Shown piece by piece: positions 24,066 through 32,641 of a DNA stretch of 64,000 nucleotides. The number at the start of each line of letters is the position of its first letter. Position 1 is the first letter of the stretch. Under the pieces are notes generated by a model that was not told the DNA's origin, did no database searches, and saw nothing but the letters and a program-made list of their open reading frames with translations. Source of the stretch: Desulfatibacillum sp. (GTDB taxonomy: Bacteria; Desulfobacterota; Desulfobacteria; Desulfobacterales; Desulfatibacillaceae); assembly GCA_016342355.1 (NCBI GenBank), contig JAEINP010000028.1, positions 1 through 64,000 of the forward strand. Direction: 5' to 3'. Made by a program: the position numbers and the translations under genes.

Positions 24066-26567
24066 TTACAGACCATGGACCGTACGTTGGATGATGTTGT
24101 CCTGGGTCTTACGGGAAATGTCCACAAAGTGGGCGCTGTAACCCGCCACCCTAACGATCACTTCCTGGTATTTTTCCGGGTCCCGCTGGGCGGCCCGGAG
24201 GGTTTTATCCGAAACCATGTTGAACTGGATGTGGTCCAGACCCAAGTCGGCCCAAGTGCGCATATAGGCGCGCCATAGTTGGTAGCCTTTTTCCCCGGCC
24301 ATTTGGGTGGGGGAAAGGCGTTGATTGAGCAGAAAAGCCCGACCGTCAGATACGTGATCGATTTTTCCGCAGGATTTCAGCACGGCGGTGGGACCTTTTT
24401 TATCCAGGCCGGGGCCGGGGGAAATGCCGCCGTCGTACAGGGCGTCGCCCAGCCTTCTGCCGTTGGGCAGTGCGCCCACGACGGAGGAATAGTGGATATT
24501 GCCGGACACGTTTTGGGGCGCTGCGGGCCAGGTGTTGTTGGAGGTGCAGCGCATGACCCGGCTGTGTATGGCCATGGTGCGGAGGCACCGGAGCATGATG
24601 TCGTCCACATAGTCGTCGTCGTTGCCCCATTTGGGCGCCTTGTTGACGAAGTCCAGGCGCATTTGCTCACAGCCGTCCCAGTTGGATTCCAGGGCATTGA
24701 TCAACTGTTCCATGGTGTATTTTTTGTCGTCAAAGACCAGTTTTTTGACCGCGGCCAGGGAGTCCACGTTTTCCACCCAGGTGAATGCGGTGATCCAGCA
24801 GTTTCCGCGTTCGCCCACCGGGCTGACCGCGTCCAGGCCGGACTCTACGGCCCGTTCGGTAATGCCGGACAGGAAGGGCCTGCCGTAAAATTCTGGGTCC
24901 TTGTACCGGCCCAGGTTGACGGTGCGGACCAGGAGGCTCAGGAGCCATTGCATCTGTCTGGTCCAGGCCTCGAAAAGCTGTTCAAAGTCCGTAAACGTGC
25001 GGGCGTCGCCGGTCAGCGGCCCCATCTGCATGCCCACCACGTGGTCGTAGCCGTTATGGAGGGCGTACTCCACCATCTTGGAACAATTGGCCGTGGCCGA
25101 AGCCATGCGGAAAGGCTGGACCCCGTGTTTGGTGGTGGGGCACGGGCTCATACAGGCCTGGTGCACCCATGTACGAGCCTCCTCGATGGGGTGTCCGTGC
25201 CAGTTCATGCAATTTGCCACCAGAATGGGGTCGTTACGGAAAGAGGGATAACCCAGACCATGGCGGATGCATTCAAAGCATTCCCGCATGACCTCGTCCT
25301 TAACCTTGGGATGCCACCGGAAGGCAAAGGTGGGATTGGACACCCTTATCAGGCGGGACGTCCGTAAAAAGGCCGTGGTGAGGGCGTTGCAAGCGTCGGA
25401 GCCATCGGGCTTTACGCCGCCAATGGTCCACACCCAGGTGCCGGTGATCCCCTGCATGCCTTCCCGTGCCCAGCGGGGACCAAAGCCGCCCACTTCGTAA
25501 ACCCGGATCATGAACTCGCCCACCAGGTCTGTGGCTTCTTCTTCGGTAAGGGTTTTGTCCACGAGGACGTCTTTTTCATAAAAGGGTCCGTGGTAGTAGT
25601 CGGGCCGTGCAGGCCAGGCGCCTTCGCTGGCTTCAAATCGTGACAGGATCTGGACAAAATGGTCCAACTGGAACGATTCCTGGAGGTTCCTGGGAGCCTT
25701 GGCCGGAACCCGTTCGCAGGTCTCGGCCACCCGGAGCAATTCCTCCCGGCGTTTTTCGTCCGTCTCAAAATTCTCGGCCAGGGTCCGCGCCAGCCGGGCA
25801 TAGCGTTTGGCGAAACGGATGGCGGCTTCCAGGACGGTAATCATGGCGTCCCAGTTCTGGATGCGGTCGTAAATTGGCAGGATGTCGGGTCCCGGGGTGC
25901 CGACGCATTTTTCTTCGGCCTCTTCGATATTCTTTTCAATATCGGCAATGATGTCCTCAAAGCCCCGTTCGCCTTTAAGGAAATATTCGTAGTTCTTGCC
26001 CGAGTAACCGTAAGCAGAGGTGGGAGCGCCCCAACCGATTGCCCCGGACAGAAACTTAACCGCATCTTCCGGGTCCAGGATGCGGGCCAACTTGTCCACG
26101 GCGGTTTGGCCTGCCCAGTAATCGTTGATTTCTGCCACTTTGCGGAGGGATTCCTCCTCGGGTTCGGGCATAACGCCCGGCTCGTTATAGAGTTCCTCGT
26201 TCACCATGGACGCGCCGTCCACACGCCAGCTGATTGTGTGGGGCGCACTTCCCCAATAGCCCATGATCTGGGAGTGGTCCGTGATGAAAATAGGAATATT
26301 GTCGAGGACATGGGCCAGGGACTTTGCCCTGCGCATCATGACAGGGTCAAATTTCCAAAATCTCCACATGTCCGTAAACAGTTTGGGACCATCCAGGTCC
26401 ACTTTGATTCCCGGGGCATAATTACCGCCCAAAGCCCCTTTTTTCCACACGGCCTTCCGTAAATAGTCCAGCCTTTTGGAGCGCCTTTTTTCTGCGATCC
26501 ACCACCATTCCTGTTTCTCTTCATGTTCCTGGAAACTCACATCATTCTTTGCGGGTTCTGCACTCAT
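24066..26567 (-). CDS. assA: Alkylsuccinate synthase catalytic (alpha) subunit, copy 2
   Basis: A glycyl-radical enzyme of about 833 aa. The motif R-V-A-G-Y-S-A-H-F-V-D-I-S near the C-terminus supplies the radical glycine, 25 residues from the end. A-C-M-S-P-C-P in the middle (about residue 472 from this start) supplies the catalytic Cys. Length and the W-x-W/Y-A-P-G-I-K N-terminal region match AssA/MasD/BssA, which add a hydrocarbon radical to fumarate. The start at 26567 has GGAAAGACC 5 nt upstream; an ATG 15 nt earlier is itself part of that site. A 436-bp AT-rich gap upstream probably carries its own promoter. It is closely similar to copy 1 (27241-29739) along its whole length. Confidence 0.92.
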   Translation of the reverse strand: MSAEPAKNDVSFQEHEEKQEWWWIAEKRRSKRLDYLRKAVWKKGALGGNYAPGIKVDLDGPKLFTDMWRFWKFDPVMMRRAKSLAHVLDNIPIFITDHSQIMGYWGSAPHTISWRVDGASMVNEELYNEPGVMPEPEEESLRKVAEINDYWAGQTAVDKLARILDPEDAVKFLSGAIGWGAPTSAYGYSGKNYEYFLKGERGFEDIIADIEKNIEEAEEKCVGTPGPDILPIYDRIQNWDAMITVLEAAIRFAKRYARLARTLAENFETDEKRREELLRVAETCERVPAKAPRNLQESFQLDHFVQILSRFEASEGAWPARPDYYHGPFYEKDVLVDKTLTEEEATDLVGEFMIRVYEVGGFGPRWAREGMQGITGTWVWTIGGVKPDGSDACNALTTAFLRTSRLIRVSNPTFAFRWHPKVKDEVMRECFECIRHGLGYPSFRNDPILVANCMNWHGHPIEEARTWVHQACMSPCPTTKHGVQPFRMASATANCSKMVEYALHNGYDHVVGMQMGPLTGDARTFTDFEQLFEAWTRQMQWLLSLLVRTVNLGRYKDPEFYGRPFLSGITERAVESGLDAVSPVGERGNCWITAFTWVENVDSLAAVKKLVFDDKKYTMEQLINALESNWDGCEQMRLDFVNKAPKWGNDDDYVDDIMLRCLRTMAIHSRVMRCTSNNTWPAAPQNVSGNIHYSSVVGALPNGRRLGDALYDGGISPGPGLDKKGPTAVLKSCGKIDHVSDGRAFLLNQRLSPTQMAGEKGYQLWRAYMRTWADLGLDHIQFNMVSDKTLRAAQRDPEKYQEVIVRVAGYSAHFVDISRKTQDNIIQRTVHGL

Positions 26568-27003
26568 GGTCTTTCCTTTCAATCCTCGCGTTTGCTGACA
26601 TTACTTCCGGAAAAACTGACCCCTAACCGCTGATGTCAACATTTTAACACGATCGAACGGCAAATTACCACCCGCAAATGATAAACTTTCAAATGTGTTT
26701 CGTTATTCATTAATTTATATCAAAATTTTAACAAAGACCAACGAAATAGTTAGTCATCAACTGCTCAAAATTACAGGAAAAAATTTTTACGAAAAAATTG
26801 GATCCAAAGTGGCTAAAAACCATAGAGAATAAATCTGTTTATCAAAATGAATTAGACATATGGGTTAGTAAACGCATCTTATGAAGTGAAAAGGCCGCTA
26901 TTATCCTATGGGGACCATCTGAATTTTACCATCGGTAAATATGAGTTAAAGATCTGATAGTTTGGGGAGGCGCCCTATAGGGCGCCTCCCCAAAACTGCT
27001 TTA
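26568..27003. other. AT-rich 436-bp region between the two synthase sets
   Basis: No gene seen. It holds the hairpin after assB1 (26961-26994) and should hold the promoter of the second set. A weak sigma-54-like match (minus strand, 26659-26674, CGGGTGGTAATTTGCC) and one TGACCC half-site (26617-26622) are present but not convincing. Confidence 0.5.
26961..26994. terminator. Perfect 15-bp palindrome after first assB
   Basis: Arms 26961-26975 and 26980-26994 are exact complements around a TATA loop, 9 bp after the assB1 stop. There is no T-tract on either strand. Probably protects or attenuates the long upstream transcript so that downstream genes need their own promoter. Confidence 0.55.
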
Positions 27004-27228
27004 TTACCGGGCTACATCCCGAGCCAGGCCTTCGATGCCTGCAGACTTGCCCCAAGGAGCGTCTCCGTCAGTAACCCGTTGCCGGGCCTCGCCAGCCAGC
27101 TCATCCACGGCCAGCCATGCCTGACACTGGGGGCATTGGCGGAGGGTCATGGAGGCGTCGATGCGCGCGTTATAGAGGTACCGGAAAGAGGAAACACCGG
27201 CTTCGTAGCTGCATTCCGTACATTTCAT
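27004..27228 (-). CDS. assB: Alkylsuccinate synthase small (beta) subunit, copy 1
   Basis: 74 aa; CxxC at residues 3-6 and CPQC at about 32-35, then V-D-E-L-A-G-E-A and G-D-A-P-W-G-K-S-A-G. It has the same plan as copy 2 with a handful of substitutions. AGGAGAAACAGGAT precedes ATG and overlaps the end of assA1, so the two are translationally linked, as in bssA-bssB. Predicted [4Fe-4S]-binding beta subunit. Confidence 0.72.
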   Translation of the reverse strand: MKCTECSYEAGVSSFRYLYNARIDASMTLRQCPQCQAWLAVDELAGEARQRVTDGDAPWGKSAGIEGLARDVAR

Positions 27229-27240
27229 ATCCTGTTTCTC

Positions 27241-29739
27241 CTATATTCCCTGGACCGTTCTTTGGATAATATTGTCCTGGGTTTTGCGGGAAATGTCCAC
27301 AAAGTGGGCGCTGTAACCTGCCACCCGCACAATAACCTCGGAATATTTTTCCGGGTCCTTTTGGGCGGCGCGGAGGGTTTCGTCGGAAACCATATTGAAC
27401 TGGACGTGATCCAGGCCCAGGTCAGCCCAGGTGCGGATATAGGCCTTCCATAACTGATACCCTTTTTCCCCGGCAAGCTGGGTGGGGGAAAGGCGCTGGT
27501 TGAGCAAAAAGGCCCTGCCATCGGCTATATGATCGATTTTTCCGCAGGAGGCCAGGACCGCGGTGGGACCTTTTTTGTCCAGGCCCGGCCCCGGGGAAAT
27601 CCCGCCGTCATAGAGGGCGTCCCCGCATCTGCGTCCGTTGGGAAGAGCGCCCACGATGGAGGCATAATGGATGTTGCCGGAAACATTTTCAGGCAGGATG
27701 GGCCAATTGTTGCCCGAGGGGCATTTCATGACGTGACTGTGCCTGGCGGTGGCCTGGAGGCAGCGGATCATGATGTCGTCCACGTAGTCGTCGTCATTAC
27801 CCCATTTGGGAGCATTGTTCACAAAATCCAGGCGCATTTGCTCATAGCCGTCCCAGTTGGCTTTTAAGGCTGTGATCAACTGTTCCATGGTGTATTTTTT
27901 TTCGTCAAAGACCAGTTTTTTCACTGCGGCCAAAGAGTCGATGTTCTCCACCCAGGTGAATGCGGTAATCCAGCAGTTCCCCCGGTCCCCAACGGGGCTG
28001 ACAACATCCAGGCCGGATTCCACGCTCCGTTGGCTGATGCCGGACAAGAACGGCCTGCCAAAAAACTCGGGATCCTTGTACCGGCCCAGGTTGACGGTCC
28101 TGACCAGGAGGTTGGTAAGCCATTGCATCTGTGTGGTCCAGGCCTGGAAAAGCTGTTCAAAGTCCGTGAACGAGGAGGCTTCGCCGGTCTGGGGTCCCAT
28201 TTGCATGCCCACCACGTGGTCGTAACCGTTATGCAGGGCGTACTCCACCATTTTGGCGCAATTTGCGGTGGCGGAGGCCATACGCATGGGCTGGACCCCA
28301 TTTTTGGTTGTGGGGCAAGGGCTCATACATGCCTGATGGACCCAGGTGCGGGCTTCCTCCAGGGGGTGGCCATGCCAATGCATGGCATTCTGGACAAGCA
28401 GGGGATCGTTCCGCATGGACGGATACCCCAGGCCGTGGCGGATGCACTCAAAGCATTCGCGCATGACCTCGTCCTTGACTTTGGGATGCCACCGGAAGCC
28501 AAAGGTGGGGTTGGACACCCGCACCAGCCTGGCTGCCTGGAGAAAGGCGATGGTGAGGTCGTTGCAGGCGTCGGTGCCGTCCTTGTTCACGCCCCCCAGA
28601 GTCCAGACCCAGGTGCCGGTAATGCCTTGCAAGCCTTCCCTGGCCCAGCGGGGAGCAAAACCGCCCACTTCGTAGGCCCGGATCATAAACTCGCCCACCA
28701 GGTCCAAGGCTTCTTCCTTGGTGAGGGTTTTGTCGATGTTCACGTCTTTGTCATAATAGGGGCCGTGGTAATAGTCAGGCCGTGCTGGCCAAGCCCCTTC
28801 ATGGGCTTCCACCCTGGCGAACATCTGGACAAAATGGTCATATTGAAAGGATTCCTGAAGATTCCTGGGCGATTTGGCAGGGACCTGTTCACAGGTGCGG
28901 GCTAGGCGCAGGAGTTCTTCCTTGCGTTTGTCGTCCGTCTCGAAATTTTCAGCCATTGTCCTGGCCAGCCTGGCATAACGTTTGGCGTGACGCATGGCTG
29001 CTTCCAGGACCAGGATCATGGCGTCCCAATTCTGGAGCCTGTCGTAAATATCGAGGATTTCAGGGCCGGGAACGCCCACGGTTTTTTCCTCGGCCTTTTC
29101 AATGGCCGCCTCGATATCCTCAATGATATCCTCAAAGCCCCGCTTTCCAGCGAACAGGTATTCGTAGTCCTTGCCCGAATATCCGTATGCGGAAGATGGA
29201 GCGCCCCAGCCGATTGCCCCGGAAAGGAACTTTACGGCGTCCTCGGGGTCCAGGATACGGGCCACCTTGTCCACGGCGGTCTGACCAGCCCAGTAGTCAT
29301 TGAGTTTGGCGACTTTTTCAAGGGATTCCTGTTCCGGTTCGGGCATGATGCCCGGTTCGTTGTAGGCTTCCTCGTTGACCATGGAGGCCCCGTCCACACG
29401 CCACATAATGGTGTGGGGCAGGCTTCCGAAATAACCCACGAGTTGGGCGTGGTCGGTAATGAAGATTGTTTTGTTATCCAGGACATGGGCAATGGCTTTG
29501 GCCCTGCGCATCATGATGGGGTCGTATTTCCAAAAGTTCCACATGTCCGTAAAAAGGGTCGCACATTCCAGGTCCAGCTTGATTCCCGGGGCGTAATTGC
29601 CGCCCAAGGCGCCTTTTTTCCAAACAGCCTTTCTCAAGTAATCCAGACGCTTGGAACGCTTCTTTTCAGCGACCCACCACCATTCCTGCTTATTTTCCAG
29701 TTCTTGGACGGACCCGTCCCGTGCTGGTTCTGCTACCAT
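27241..29739 (-). CDS. assA: Alkylsuccinate synthase catalytic (alpha) subunit, copy 1
   Basis: 832 aa. Radical-bearing Gly808 lies in R-V-A-G-Y-S-A-H-F and catalytic Cys471 in A-C-M-S-P-C-P. GGAGGAACGGAA precedes ATG. Gene order activase-gamma-alpha-beta around it reproduces bssDCAB of toluene degraders. The reaction of the family is radical addition of an alkane (usually at C2) across fumarate, in the cytoplasm and under strict anoxia. Differences from copy 2 are scattered, for example I-M-W-R-V-D against I-S-W-R-V-D near residue 115, and may tune the chain-length range. Confidence 0.93.
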   Translation of the reverse strand: MVAEPARDGSVQELENKQEWWWVAEKKRSKRLDYLRKAVWKKGALGGNYAPGIKLDLECATLFTDMWNFWKYDPIMMRRAKAIAHVLDNKTIFITDHAQLVGYFGSLPHTIMWRVDGASMVNEEAYNEPGIMPEPEQESLEKVAKLNDYWAGQTAVDKVARILDPEDAVKFLSGAIGWGAPSSAYGYSGKDYEYLFAGKRGFEDIIEDIEAAIEKAEEKTVGVPGPEILDIYDRLQNWDAMILVLEAAMRHAKRYARLARTMAENFETDDKRKEELLRLARTCEQVPAKSPRNLQESFQYDHFVQMFARVEAHEGAWPARPDYYHGPYYDKDVNIDKTLTKEEALDLVGEFMIRAYEVGGFAPRWAREGLQGITGTWVWTLGGVNKDGTDACNDLTIAFLQAARLVRVSNPTFGFRWHPKVKDEVMRECFECIRHGLGYPSMRNDPLLVQNAMHWHGHPLEEARTWVHQACMSPCPTTKNGVQPMRMASATANCAKMVEYALHNGYDHVVGMQMGPQTGEASSFTDFEQLFQAWTTQMQWLTNLLVRTVNLGRYKDPEFFGRPFLSGISQRSVESGLDVVSPVGDRGNCWITAFTWVENIDSLAAVKKLVFDEKKYTMEQLITALKANWDGYEQMRLDFVNNAPKWGNDDDYVDDIMIRCLQATARHSHVMKCPSGNNWPILPENVSGNIHYASIVGALPNGRRCGDALYDGGISPGPGLDKKGPTAVLASCGKIDHIADGRAFLLNQRLSPTQLAGEKGYQLWKAYIRTWADLGLDHVQFNMVSDETLRAAQKDPEKYSEVIVRVAGYSAHFVDISRKTQDNIIQRTVQGI

Positions 29740-29837
29740 TTCCGTTCCTCCACATTGTAGGACAAACTCCCCCCGGACCTGTCCTGTTTTAATTTATGGG
29801 CCTGGTAAAAACCCTAGCTGTAGCAGTTTGTCAGGCT

Positions 29838-30002
29838 CTACTTTTTTTGAAAGGATTCGCATCCCGACGAGCTGGAATCTTCCCTCACCGGCTTGCTTTG
29901 ATAATAAGCCTGTCTGGGGTCCACCACCCTGCGGACGCAGTCGCCCTGTCCGGGCTCCTCTTCCCGCACAAAAAAACTTTTGCACTCGGCACACGTTGAC
30001 AT
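29838..30002 (-). CDS. assC: Alkylsuccinate synthase gamma subunit, copy 1 (54 aa)
   Basis: A 54-aa gene: MSTCAECKSFF, G-Q-G-D-C-V and a final G-C-E-S-F-Q-K-K. Cys at 4, 7, 22 and 48 match copy 2 exactly. AAGGAGGTGATGTGCAA precedes ATG. Homologous in plan to BssC, a [4Fe-4S] gamma subunit needed for a stable synthase complex. It is directly upstream of assA1 (98 bp). Confidence 0.82.
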   Translation of the reverse strand: MSTCAECKSFFVREEEPGQGDCVRRVVDPRQAYYQSKPVREDSSSSGCESFQKK

Positions 30003-30049
30003 TTGCACATCACCTCCTTTTCAATGTATTGTAACTAGATAGCAGGAAA

Positions 30050-30418
30050 TTACTTGACAGCTTTTTCCATCTGGCGTTGCGCCCTTCTATAGGACGGATC
30101 GTTCACTTCGTTGCCATTGGTGTCAATCAACTCCATGCGCACGAAATACTGACACTTGGAGCCGTCGGCGTTGAACAGGACTGTCAGGCTGGCCTCGCCT
30201 TCCATGACGTACACGGCGGGGTCGACCTTGATGTCAGATCCCACCTTGAGCTTTTTGCAATAGCCGCGGCCGTCTGAGGCATAGGCGTTTTCGGAAAAGT
30301 TTTTGCAGAATCCGCATGCTTTTTCCGGGACATTCTCCCTTTCTTCCATTGTGCGGACTTTACCCGCGCCGCCCAACATTCCATCAGCCACTTGTTTCCA
30401 CTGGCTTCTCCTGGACAT
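30050..30418 (-). CDS. Four-Cys small protein, possible fourth synthase subunit (MasB-like)
   Basis: 122 aa. The pattern A-C-G-F-C-K-N-F, G-Y-C-K-K-L-K and K-C-Q-Y-F gives four Cys spaced like a HiPIP-type [4Fe-4S] site, related in pattern to AssC but longer. I use the second of two tandem ATGs because GGAGGTA lies 5 nt before it. A fourth small protein (MasB) is described for the methylalkylsuccinate synthase of strain HxN1; this gene, between the activases and assC, is my candidate for that role. The homology is not verified. Confidence 0.5.
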   Translation of the reverse strand: MSRRSQWKQVADGMLGGAGKVRTMEERENVPEKACGFCKNFSENAYASDGRGYCKKLKVGSDIKVDPAVYVMEGEASLTVLFNADGSKCQYFVRMELIDTNGNEVNDPSYRRAQRQMEKAVK

Positions 30419-30466
30419 CATTACCTCCTTGTCATGACGATGAGGATTTCACCTCGTAGTAAACGG

Positions 30467-31408
30467 TTAACCGCCTATGGTTACTTCGTACACGTGTTTG
30501 AGAAACAACTCGATTACCGGTTCCAGGCGGCTATCGTCATAGCCTTCGCCTGCCGGAAAATCGTAGTCCATTCCAAAGGCCTTGTATTTGCCCCCCGCAT
30601 AGGGATGGTACGGGAGAAGGTCCACGCCTTGGACCGAATCCCCCAGGCTAGCCGCGAATTCGGCGGTGGCGGACCAGTTTTCCTGTGTATCGTTGATGCC
30701 CGGGATAATGGGCACCCGCAGGCGCATGGTGGTTCCCATTTCCGCCATGCGTCTGGCATTATTTAAAATCAAGGCGTTGGTTGCCCCGGTATAGGTTTTG
30801 TGGGGTTCGGGGTTCATATGCTTGATATCCAAAAGCACCAGATCTGTGAAGGGCAGCACCTTGGCGTAATCCTCCCAGGGAGCGTGGCCGCAGGTATCCA
30901 GAGCCGTGTGTATGGGCGAAGCCTGGTCTGTGCCTTGTTTCGCCATGGAAAAAAGGGCGTGGACAAAACCGGGCTGGGCCATGGGTTCGCCTCCGGAGAC
31001 GGTCATGCCTCCCCCGGAATTGCGGAAAAAGGCTTCGTCTGCAAAGACTTCCTTCATGACTTCGGAAGCGGTCATGATGGTTCCCCAGGGCACTAGGCCA
31101 GCATGGGTGCAAACGCGGGCGCACTGTAAACAGTCGGTGCACAGGCCCCGGTCAATAACCGGGTGGTTGTCCCCGTTAAGGGACAGGGCGCCGGTGGCGC
31201 AGACTTCCAGGCACTCACCGCATCCTATGCAATTGGTGACAAAAGGGATGATCTCGGGAAAGCGGCGCCGTCCTTCCGGGTTGTGGCACCATTTGCAATC
31301 CAGGAGGCATCCCTTAAGAAACACGATAGTCCGGAAGCCCGGTCCATCGTTGGTGGACATGCGTTGGATATCGTTGATTACTCCAAATGTTTTTTCAGGG
31401 TCTGTCAA
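30467..31408 (-). CDS. assD: Glycyl-radical activating enzyme, copy 2 of two
   Basis: 313 aa, radical-SAM. G-P-G-F-R-T is followed by K-G-C-L-L-D-C-K-W-C (CxxxCxxC for the SAM cluster). Two inserted ferredoxin-like motifs, C-I-G-C-G-E-C-L-E-V-C and C-T-D-C-L-Q-C-A-R-V-C, are as in BssD-type activases, and then comes S-G-G-E-P. It starts at TTG with GGAG 8 nt upstream, because the preceding activase stop lies 5 bp away and no ATG fits. It abstracts the Gly hydrogen of AssA using SAM. Confidence 0.85.
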   Translation of the reverse strand: MTDPEKTFGVINDIQRMSTNDGPGFRTIVFLKGCLLDCKWCHNPEGRRRFPEIIPFVTNCIGCGECLEVCATGALSLNGDNHPVIDRGLCTDCLQCARVCTHAGLVPWGTIMTASEVMKEVFADEAFFRNSGGGMTVSGGEPMAQPGFVHALFSMAKQGTDQASPIHTALDTCGHAPWEDYAKVLPFTDLVLLDIKHMNPEPHKTYTGATNALILNNARRMAEMGTTMRLRVPIIPGINDTQENWSATAEFAASLGDSVQGVDLLPYHPYAGGKYKAFGMDYDFPAGEGYDDSRLEPVIELFLKHVYEVTIGG

Positions 31409-31413
31409 TCTGA

Positions 31414-32376
31414 TTACTCCGCTTTTTCAAAACCCGAACCGCCAATGGTGGTTTCCAGGCCTTGCATCTGGTAAAATTCCTGGGGAATCTCCAACAGGGA
31501 GGGTTCCATGGCTTCCACCCGGCCAAGGGGCCAGTCCTGGCCCAACCAGCCGTATTTGTCCTGGCACCAGTTGTGATAGGCCAGCAAATCCACCCGGGCG
31601 ACCTTGCCTGGCAGGCTTGCCAGGAATTCCGCGGCTGCCTTGTGTTCCTGGATGGCGTCGTTAAAGCCCGGGACCACGGGGATGCGCACCCAGGTTTCCA
31701 CATTTTTTTGGGTGAGCCGGACAAGGTTTTCCTTGATGAGGGTGTTGTCCACCCCGGTCCATTGCTTGTGCTTTTCAGGGTCCGTATGCTTGAGATCGAA
31801 AAGCACGATGTCTGTGTATTCCAGGAGTTCTTCCAAAACCTCCCAAGCGCAGTACCCGTTGGTATCGAGACAGGTATGGAGCCCCCGCGCCTTGGCCCCG
31901 GCCAGGAGTTTTTTTGCAAAAACCGGATGGGCTGTGGGTTCTCCACCGGAAAGGGTCATACCGCCCCCGGAGTTATCGTAAAAAGGCCGGTCCGATTCCA
32001 CCTCGTCCAGGATTTCTTCCACGGTGAGGGGTTTGCCCACTATTTCCAGGGCGTTGTAGACGCAAGCGCCCACGCATTGCATGGAATCATTGCAACGGGA
32101 AAGGTCGATCTTGTAGTAATCCGACCCCTCGGCCTGAGCCAGTACAGGGTCGATGGGCGGTTGAATTGCCCCTGTGGGGCAGGCTTCCATGCAGGCTCCG
32201 CATTGGACGCAAAGTCTTTTCTTCCAATATACTTGAGGTTTGGCGCCTATGGTTTCAGGATTATGACACCAGGCGCATTTAAGGGGACAGCCCTTTAAAA
32301 AAACGTTGGTGCGGAATCCCGGTCCGTCATTCACTGCAAAACGCTGAATTTCCGTAATCAAACAGGTATCGGCCAT
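31414..32376 (-). CDS. assD: Glycyl-radical activating enzyme, copy 1 of two
   Basis: 320 aa. SAM-cluster motif K-G-C-P-L-K-C-A-W-C, first ferredoxin motif C-V-Q-C-G-A-C-M-E-A-C-P, and a second site with the irregular spacing C-N-D-S-M-Q-C-V-G-A-C, differing from the regular second site of the neighbouring activase. S-G-G-E-P follows. AGGAGAGATAG precedes ATG and contains the stop of the upstream small gene, so translation is coupled. With two alpha subunits present, each activase may serve one, or both may be interchangeable. Confidence 0.85.
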   Translation of the reverse strand: MADTCLITEIQRFAVNDGPGFRTNVFLKGCPLKCAWCHNPETIGAKPQVYWKKRLCVQCGACMEACPTGAIQPPIDPVLAQAEGSDYYKIDLSRCNDSMQCVGACVYNALEIVGKPLTVEEILDEVESDRPFYDNSGGGMTLSGGEPTAHPVFAKKLLAGAKARGLHTCLDTNGYCAWEVLEELLEYTDIVLFDLKHTDPEKHKQWTGVDNTLIKENLVRLTQKNVETWVRIPVVPGFNDAIQEHKAAAEFLASLPGKVARVDLLAYHNWCQDKYGWLGQDWPLGRVEAMEPSLLEIPQEFYQMQGLETTIGGSGFEKAE

Positions 32377-32622
32377 CTATCTCTCCTGTTCCGTGTTTTT
32401 TGGGGGCCGTTGGCGGGTAAATACTTTGCCCCGCAACTTGGATGTACCCCAAACCGTGTCGCCGCAATAGGCCTCGGGCTCTTCCATTTCTTCGCAATAA
32501 ACCGCCGCATGGCATTTGGGGCATTGCCTGAAGCATTCCACGCCAGCCGAATCCGCATGGTTGAGGAAACGGAAATCCACCTTATCGCCTTGGTGCCCGC
32601 AATTATTGCATAGTAGATCCAT
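32377..32622 (-). CDS. Third BssB/AssB-like small protein
   Basis: 81 aa. Two CxxC pairs (C-N-N-C, C-P-K-C) with V-D-F-R-F-L between them, R-Q-C-P-K-C like the R-Q-C-P-Q-C of AssB, and D-T-V-W-G-T-S matching D-A-P-W-G-K-S of AssB. It is therefore a diverged AssB paralogue rather than a generic zinc ribbon. It is placed before the activases, away from the other two. It may be an alternative beta subunit or an assembly form. Confidence 0.6.
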   Translation of the reverse strand: MDLLCNNCGHQGDKVDFRFLNHADSAGVECFRQCPKCHAAVYCEEMEEPEAYCGDTVWGTSKLRGKVFTRQRPPKNTEQER

Positions 32623-32641
32623 CTGAAATCACCTGCTGTTT

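Noticed and set aside
26659-26674. Weak sigma-54-like match upstream of the second assA
   Set aside because: GG and GC are spaced correctly, but most of the -24 element does not match and there is no enhancer palindrome; too weak to list as a promoter.
26925-26939. TTTACC-ATC-GGTAAA inverted repeat
   Set aside because: Six-bp arms in an AT-rich region with no second copy seen elsewhere; could be chance.
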